In this document: in pieces, positions 59,900-64,000 of the stretch
Layout of the letters: every line of letters begins with the position of its first letter
How positions within the stretch are numbered: position 1 is the first letter of the stretch
NCBI GenBank assembly: GCA_014650415.1
Contig: BMUX01000006.1
Coordinates: forward strand, 372,001 to 436,000
DNA length: 64,000 nt
Source of the DNA: Streptomyces spiroverticillatus
GTDB lineage: Bacteria; Actinomycetota; Actinomycetes; Streptomycetales; Streptomycetaceae
Reading direction: 5' to 3'
Position numbers and translations under genes: made by a program
The notes under the pieces: model-generated
Database searches by the model: none
The model's input: only the letters and a program-made list of their open reading frames with translations
Told to the model about the DNA's origin: nothing

Positions 59900-61552
59900 A
59901 TGCCGCGAACCTCCGCCTCCTCCCGCGACGCCCGCCCGCACCCCTGGCTGCGGTCCTGCGCCGAGCTGGGCGTCGCGGGCGCACTGATGGTCTTCATGGA
60001 CTTCGAGGGCTTCCAGACGGCCGCCGTGCCCGTTCCCACGCGCGCGGTGAAGCTCCTCGCCGGAGCGCTCGTCCTGGCGCTCCTGCTGGCCCGCCGCCGC
60101 TACCCGGTCTCCGCACTGCTGGGTGCCTCCGTGCTGCTCGGAGTGCTGCCCGCGGCCGGGCTGCCGCTCGCCCTGATCGCGTTCGCGACCGCCCGCCGGG
60201 TGCCCGACCCGCGCCGCCGCATCGCCGTGCTGCTCGCGGCGTACGCACTCGCCGTCCTCGCCTCCGCGCTGTGCGCCCGCCCGCTGGGCGCGGGCAGCTG
60301 GCAGTACGGGCTCGCCCTCGGCGCCATGCTCGCCGGCGTCACCGTCATCGTGCCGGGCCTGGTGGGCGCCGCCGCAGGGCAGCAGGACCGCCTCGTCGCC
60401 GCCCTCGCCGAGCGCACCGCCGCCGCCGAGGAGGCCCAGCGGCTCGCCGACAGCGAGTCCCGCATCCACGAGCGCTCCCGCATCGCCGCCGAGATGCACG
60501 ACCTCGTCGGCCACCGCCTGAGCCTCATCTCCCTGCACGCGGGCGGTCTGGAGCTGGCACTCGCCAAACAGGCGCCGCAACTGCGCGAGGAAGCCGTTCT
60601 CGTACGGACTGCCACCCGCGACGCCATGCGCGAACTGCGCGAGGTGCTCGGCGTGCTCGGCCCCCTCGGCCGCGACACCGGCACCACCGCCCTCACCGAC
60701 GCCACCGGCACCCGCCCCGACATCGAGGCCCTCGTCGCCGAGTCCCGCAGCGGCGGCATCCCCGTCACCCTCACCTGGACGGGCCCCGACCTGGACGAGG
60801 TCGAGGGCCAGTCGGTGCGCCGCGCCGTGCACCGGGTGGTCCGCGAATCCCTCACCAACGTCCACCGGTACGCCCCCGGCGCCCCGGTCGCCGTCACCGT
60901 CGAGCACACGGGGGAGCAGGTGCGTACCGTCGTACGCAACGGGCCGCCCCCGGCGTCCGCGCCCGCCACCGGCCTCGGCACCGGCCGGGGCCTGACCGGC
61001 CTGCGCGAGCGCGTCGGTCTCACCGGCGGTGGTTTCACCGCGGGCCCCACCGCCGACGGCGGCTTCGAGGTCACCGCGACCATCCCCACCGGGCCGCACG
61101 ACGCGCCCCCGGCCCCCGCTCCCGTACGCCGCCCGGAGGCGGCCACCTCCGCCGAGGAGTTCGCCCAGTCGGAGGGCTGGAGCGGGATACTGCAACGCCG
61201 GCTCGGCGGCGCGGTGACCGCCCTGGTCGCCCTCGGCGGCCTCTCCGTGATGATGGCCTTCGCCGTCGGCCTGGTCAGCCAGGCCAGGCCCGGGCCCGAG
61301 GTGCCGGCGATGCACGAGGTGAAGGTGGGGATGAGCCGCAAGGAGGTCATGCGCTCGCTCTCCCTGGACAGCCCGGCCGTCCGCGCCGCCGCCGAGGGGC
61401 ACGAGCCGCCCCGGCCGCGGGGAGTCACCGACTGCGTCTTCCCGTACACGAATGAAATGTCCGATACGGGTGAGCTTGAGGTGACCCGTTACTGTTTCGC
61501 GGGTGACACCCTCGCGGCCGTCGACACGTTCGACGTGCCGCTGGCGCCCTGA
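59900..61552 (+). CDS. NarL-type sensor histidine kinase with extra C-terminal membrane helix and extracytoplasmic domain
   Basis: The 550-residue protein starts at ATG 59900. CATAAT lies 7 bases before the ATG, so transcription may start at the codon (leaderless). About five N-terminal membrane helices come first, then HisKA_3 with phospho-His in IAAEMHDLVGHRLSLISLH. HATPase_c follows with N-box VRESLTNVHRYAPG and G-box GTGRGLTGLRERVGL. Unusually, a further membrane helix (AVTALVALGGLSVMMAFAVGLV, about 440-462) follows. A terminal domain of about 85 residues ends it, with HEVKVGMSRKEVMRSL and two Cys (CVFPY, RYCFAG). It is paired with the response regulator 53 bases downstream. Confidence 0.9.
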   Translation: MPRTSASSRDARPHPWLRSCAELGVAGALMVFMDFEGFQTAAVPVPTRAVKLLAGALVLALLLARRRYPVSALLGASVLLGVLPAAGLPLALIAFATARRVPDPRRRIAVLLAAYALAVLASALCARPLGAGSWQYGLALGAMLAGVTVIVPGLVGAAAGQQDRLVAALAERTAAAEEAQRLADSESRIHERSRIAAEMHDLVGHRLSLISLHAGGLELALAKQAPQLREEAVLVRTATRDAMRELREVLGVLGPLGRDTGTTALTDATGTRPDIEALVAESRSGGIPVTLTWTGPDLDEVEGQSVRRAVHRVVRESLTNVHRYAPGAPVAVTVEHTGEQVRTVVRNGPPPASAPATGLGTGRGLTGLRERVGLTGGGFTAGPTADGGFEVTATIPTGPHDAPPAPAPVRRPEAATSAEEFAQSEGWSGILQRRLGGAVTALVALGGLSVMMAFAVGLVSQARPGPEVPAMHEVKVGMSRKEVMRSLSLDSPAVRAAAEGHEPPRPRGVTDCVFPYTNEMSDTGELEVTRYCFAGDTLAAVDTFDVPLAP

Positions 61553-61605
61553 CGGTCCGCGCCAGGGTGTCCGCGCCCTGACGTTCCGACCCGCGGGAGC
61601 ACCTC

Positions 61606-62283
61606 ATGTCGACGCCGCCGCCCACCGTCCGTGTCCTTCTCGCCGACGACGAGGAGATGATCCGGCACGGCGTGCGCATGATCCTCCAGCACGCCGACGG
61701 CATCGAGGTCGTCGGCGAGGCGGTCGACGGTGCCGAGGCCGTCGCGCTCGCCGCCGAACTGCGCCCGCACGTGGCGCTGGTCGACATCCGGATGCCCGTG
61801 CAGGACGGCCTGGCCACCGTCGCGCCGTTGCGGGCCCTCGATCCGGCGCCGCAGGTCGTCATGCTCACGACGTTCGGCGACGAGGAGAACGTCACCCGGG
61901 CCCTGCGCTCGGGTGCGAGCGGTTTCCTGCTCAAGGACGAGGGCCCGGAGGAACTGATCCGCGCGGTGCGTGCCGCCGCGTCCGGTGACGCGGTGCTCTC
62001 GCCCGGCGTCACCGGCACCGTCATCAAGCACATGCTCCAGGGCGGGCCACCGGCCGAGGACGCCTCCACCGCACTGGAGCGCCGCCTGGCCCCCCTCACC
62101 GACCGGGAGCGCGACGTCCTCGCGCTCCTCGGCGAAGGGCTTCCCAACCTCCTGATCGCCGACCGCCTGGGCATCGGCGTCGGCACGGTCAAGACGCACG
62201 TCGGCGCGATCCTTGACAAGACCGGCACCGACAGCCGCGTCCAGGCCGCGCTGCTGGCACACCAGGCCGGGCTGTCCTCCTAG
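61606..62283 (+). CDS. NarL/LuxR-family response regulator
   Basis: The 225-residue protein starts at ATG 61606 with GGGAG upstream. The receiver domain has acidic pair LLADDEEMI, phospho-Asp in VALVDIRMPVQDG, Thr in MLTTFGDEE and Lys in FLLKDEG. The C-terminal LuxR helix-turn-helix is LTDRERDVLALLGEGLPNLLIADRLGIGVGTVKTHVGAILDK. It is the partner of the upstream kinase; its targets are unknown. Confidence 0.94.
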   Translation: MSTPPPTVRVLLADDEEMIRHGVRMILQHADGIEVVGEAVDGAEAVALAAELRPHVALVDIRMPVQDGLATVAPLRALDPAPQVVMLTTFGDEENVTRALRSGASGFLLKDEGPEELIRAVRAAASGDAVLSPGVTGTVIKHMLQGGPPAEDASTALERRLAPLTDRERDVLALLGEGLPNLLIADRLGIGVGTVKTHVGAILDKTGTDSRVQAALLAHQAGLSS

Positions 62284-62327
62284 CGCCGGCCCCGGCGCCA
62301 GAAGTGAGCACCAGCACCGGCGCACAG

Positions 62328-62364
62328 AAGAGCCCCCGCGAGTCATGTCCTCGCGAGGGCTCTT
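62328..62364 (+). terminator. Terminator of the two-component operon
   Basis: AAGAGCCCCCGCGAG and CTCGCGAGGGCTCTT pair with one mismatch around TCATGTC, 45 bases after the response-regulator stop. A CACCGGCGC repeat patch (62284-62327) lies between. Confidence 0.75.
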
Positions 62365-62445
62365 CGTCATTCCACCCGCCCGGTGAAAGTTGAGAAGACG
62401 ATCACGAGCAGGGCGCTGAGGGGTCCCGCCTCACGGCGGGGAATT

Positions 62446-62465
62446 CACACCGTATTCACGGTGTG
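62446..62465 (-). terminator. Hairpin downstream of sodF
   Basis: CACACCGT (62446-62453) and ACGGTGTG (62458-62465) are perfect arms around ATTC, 9 bases beyond the sodF stop. A second small hairpin, CCCGCC/GGCGGG, follows at 62425-62440. Confidence 0.6.
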
Positions 62466-62473
62466 CGCCGGAT

Positions 62474-63118
62474 TCACGGCGTGATGAGCGGCGTGCGGTT
62501 CTTGGCGTCCGCGTAACGCTTCGCCACGTCCTGCCAGTTGACGACGGCCCACATGGCGTCGATGAAGTCGACCTTCTGGTTCTTGTACTGGAGGTAGAAG
62601 GCGTGCTCCCAGGCGTCGAAGACCAGGACCGGGACGCTGCCCTGGCCGACGTTGCCCTGGTGGTCGTAGACCTGCTCGACGATGAGGCGGCCCGAGACCG
62701 GCTCGTACGCGAGGACGCCCCAGCCGGAGCCCTGCGTGGTGGCCGCGGCCTTCGTCAGCTGCGTCTTGAACTTGGCGAAGGAGCCGAAGGACTCGGTGAT
62801 GGCGTCCGCGAGGTCGCCGACACCGTCCGCGGCCAGCGGCTCGCCGCCGCCGCTGTCCTTGGGGGAGGCCATGTTGTGCCAGTAGATGCTGTGCAGGATG
62901 TGGCCGGACAGGTGGAACGCGAGGTTCTTCTCCAGCCCGTTGATCGAGCCCCACGCGTCCTTGTCGCGGGCCTCTTCGAGCTGCTCCAGGGTGTCGTTCG
63001 CACCCTTCACGTACGCCGCGTGGTGCTTGTCGTGGTGCAGCTCGATGATCTGCGGGTTGATCACGGGCTCAAGGGCCGCGTAGTCGTACGGAAGTTCAGG
63101 AAGCGTGTAGATGGCCAT
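62474..63118 (-). CDS. sodF: Superoxide dismutase, Fe/Mn family (SodF)
   Basis: The 214-residue protein starts at ATG 63118 (MAIYTLPELPYDYAALEP). The metal ligands are in place: His in ELHHDKHHAAY, His in SGHILHSIYWHNM, and Asp/His in VFDAWEHAFYLQY. It is cytosolic. In Streptomyces the iron enzyme SodF is made when nickel is scarce and is repressed by nickel-bound Nur when the Ni enzyme SodN can work. A matching site lies 26 bases upstream of this start. Confidence 0.93.
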   Translation of the reverse strand: MAIYTLPELPYDYAALEPVINPQIIELHHDKHHAAYVKGANDTLEQLEEARDKDAWGSINGLEKNLAFHLSGHILHSIYWHNMASPKDSGGGEPLAADGVGDLADAITESFGSFAKFKTQLTKAAATTQGSGWGVLAYEPVSGRLIVEQVYDHQGNVGQGSVPVLVFDAWEHAFYLQYKNQKVDFIDAMWAVVNWQDVAKRYADAKNRTPLITP

Positions 63119-63143
63119 GTCGTCCGACCCCTCCGATTGCTTA

Positions 63144-63160
63144 TTGCAAGTCTTATGCAT
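63144..63160. promoter_or_regulatory. Candidate Nur box upstream of sodF
   Basis: TTGCAA-N5-ATGCAT fits the Nur consensus tTGCaa-N5-ttGCAA at all but the outer bases of the second half. Its position just upstream of sodF matches nickel-dependent repression known from S. coelicolor. Confidence 0.65.
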
Positions 63161-63215
63161 CTGCACGCTACCAGCACTTATTTGACGGAGCAGCTTAGGC
63201 ATGCCTCAGTAAAAA

Positions 63216-63254
63216 GCCCTAGGTCCGCATGCCGAGAGCATGCGGACCTAGGGC
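63216..63254 (-). terminator. Rho-independent terminator of the amino acid permease gene
   Basis: Perfect 17-bp arms (63216-63232, GCCCTAGGTCCGCATGC; 63238-63254) enclose CGAGA. On the minus strand TTTTT follows the hairpin. It separates the permease from sodF. Confidence 0.88.
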
Positions 63255-63275
63255 GTAAGTGGGGTGTGCGGAGGC

Positions 63276-64000
63276 CTAGTTGCGGGCCTTCGCCAGCTTC
63301 TGGCGGACGACGCCGACGACGATCAGGAACGCCGTCAGGCCGCCCGTTCCGGCGAGCTGGAGGCGGGTGTCGGGCTGGCGCAGCATCAGGACGAAGATGA
63401 CCGCCATGCCGGCCAGGGCCACCCAGGTGAGCACCGGGAACATCCACATCCGTACGACCAGCTTCTCCGGAGTCTCACGCTCCGTGCGGCGGCGCAGGAT
63501 CAGCTGCGAGACCGCGATGAAGATCCAGACCACCAGGATCAGCGCGCCGATCATGTTCAGCAGCCACGGGAACACCTTGTCCGGGCTGACCCAGCTCAGT
63601 GCCACGCACACGAAGCCGAAGACCGACGAGCACAGCACCGCGACGCGCGGCACCCCGCCGGACAGCTTGCCGAGGAAGGCCGGGCCCTGACCGCGCTGCA
63701 CCAGCGAGTACGCCATGCGGGAGGAGCCGTAGATGTTGGCGTTCATCGCCGACAGGAGGGCGGCCAGGACGATCACGTTCATGATCTGACCGGCGGCCGG
63801 GATGCCCAGGTGGTCCAGAGTGGCGACGTACGGGCCGATCGAGGCGACCTTCGGGTCGTTCCACGGCACCAGGGTGACGACGACGGCCATCGAGCCGATG
63901 TAGAAGATCGCGATGCGCCACATCGCGGTGCGCACCGCCTTGGCGACGCCCTGCACCGGGTGCTCGGACTCGGCCGCGGCGATCGTCACCGTCTCCAGTC
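63276..64000 (-). CDS. Amino acid permease, APC family (N-terminal half outside window)
   Basis: The frame is open to the right edge, so only the C-terminal 241 residues are seen. LETVTIAAAESEHPVQGVAKAV is the conserved loop after TM5-6 of GABA/aromatic amino-acid permeases (the GxExxTIAAAE motif). About seven helices then follow, including IVLAALLSAMNANIYGSSRM, the usual TM8 motif. The last gene-proximal helix is LTAFLIVVGVV. It imports an amino acid by proton symport; the substrate is not determinable from this half. Confidence 0.9.
   Translation of the reverse strand, partial: LETVTIAAAESEHPVQGVAKAVRTAMWRIAIFYIGSMAVVVTLVPWNDPKVASIGPYVATLDHLGIPAAGQIMNVIVLAALLSAMNANIYGSSRMAYSLVQRGQGPAFLGKLSGGVPRVAVLCSSVFGFVCVALSWVSPDKVFPWLLNMIGALILVVWIFIAVSQLILRRRTERETPEKLVVRMWMFPVLTWVALAGMAVIFVLMLRQPDTRLQLAGTGGLTAFLIVVGVVRQKLAKARN

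Overview
The window is a high-GC (roughly 70%) chromosomal segment from a Streptomyces. Supporting signs are strong third-position GC bias, frequent GTG/TTG starts with purine-rich ribosome binding sites, start-stop overlaps (TGATG/ATGA) inside operons, SsbB- and SodF-type proteins, an LAETG sortase signal, and a csn (chitosan) locus. From memory, the gene order resembles the core arm region of S. coelicolor that runs from ssbB to sodF. No rRNA, tRNA, CRISPR array, prophage or complete insertion sequence was recognised. The left gene lacks its 5' end and the right gene its N-terminal half, because the window cuts them.

Layout. 1-6 kb: end of a membrane protein, ssbB, a sortase-anchored thioester-family surface protein with an altered active site, ettA (ABC-F), a hotdog thioesterase and a small unknown protein. 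6-13 kb: a minus-strand ABC ATPase plus two large FtsX-type permeases. 13-15 kb: a group II truncated globin and an isoaspartyl-methyltransferase-like gene. 14.8-25.3 kb: a seven-gene minus-strand signalling operon. It encodes a GlnX-like membrane sensor, a GlnH-like solute-binding protein, a helical unknown, a PknG-like kinase, a PP2C phosphatase, a VWA protein and an FHA protein with a Gln/Gly/Tyr-rich linker. 25.8-32.5 kb: the csnR-E-F-G-H-K operon for glucosamine oligosaccharide uptake and use, with a perfect operator upstream of csnR. 32.7-37.6 kb: an MscS channel, an HNH nuclease and a secreted GH84-like hexosaminidase. 37.9-45.3 kb: a small repeat peptide abutting malQ, a small membrane protein, an EamA exporter, LysR, MerR and ScbR-like TetR regulators, and allantoicase. 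45.4-58.3 kb: two paralogous aminopeptidases N flanking asd, an iodotyrosine-deiodinase-like flavoprotein, a large secreted subtilase, a Nudix hydrolase and an AbiEi/DUF559-like protein. 58.4-64 kb: a mycothiol-linked DsbA-like reductase, an unknown, a two-component system with an unusual kinase, sodF with a candidate Nur box, and an amino acid permease.

How the parts work together. The most system-like region is the PknG operon. It supplies an extracellular amino-acid sensor, a kinase, its probable counter-phosphatase, a phosphothreonine reader and a VWA scaffold, and three of its soluble members begin with Cys4-type zinc ribbons. This combines the actinobacterial glnX-glnH-pknG module with a TerY-P-like VWA/PP2C/kinase triad. 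The csn operon is a second complete pathway: import, phosphorylation, hydrolysis and its own ROK repressor. Most of the rest is housekeeping or peptide catabolism, punctuated by strong inverted-repeat terminators between convergent genes.
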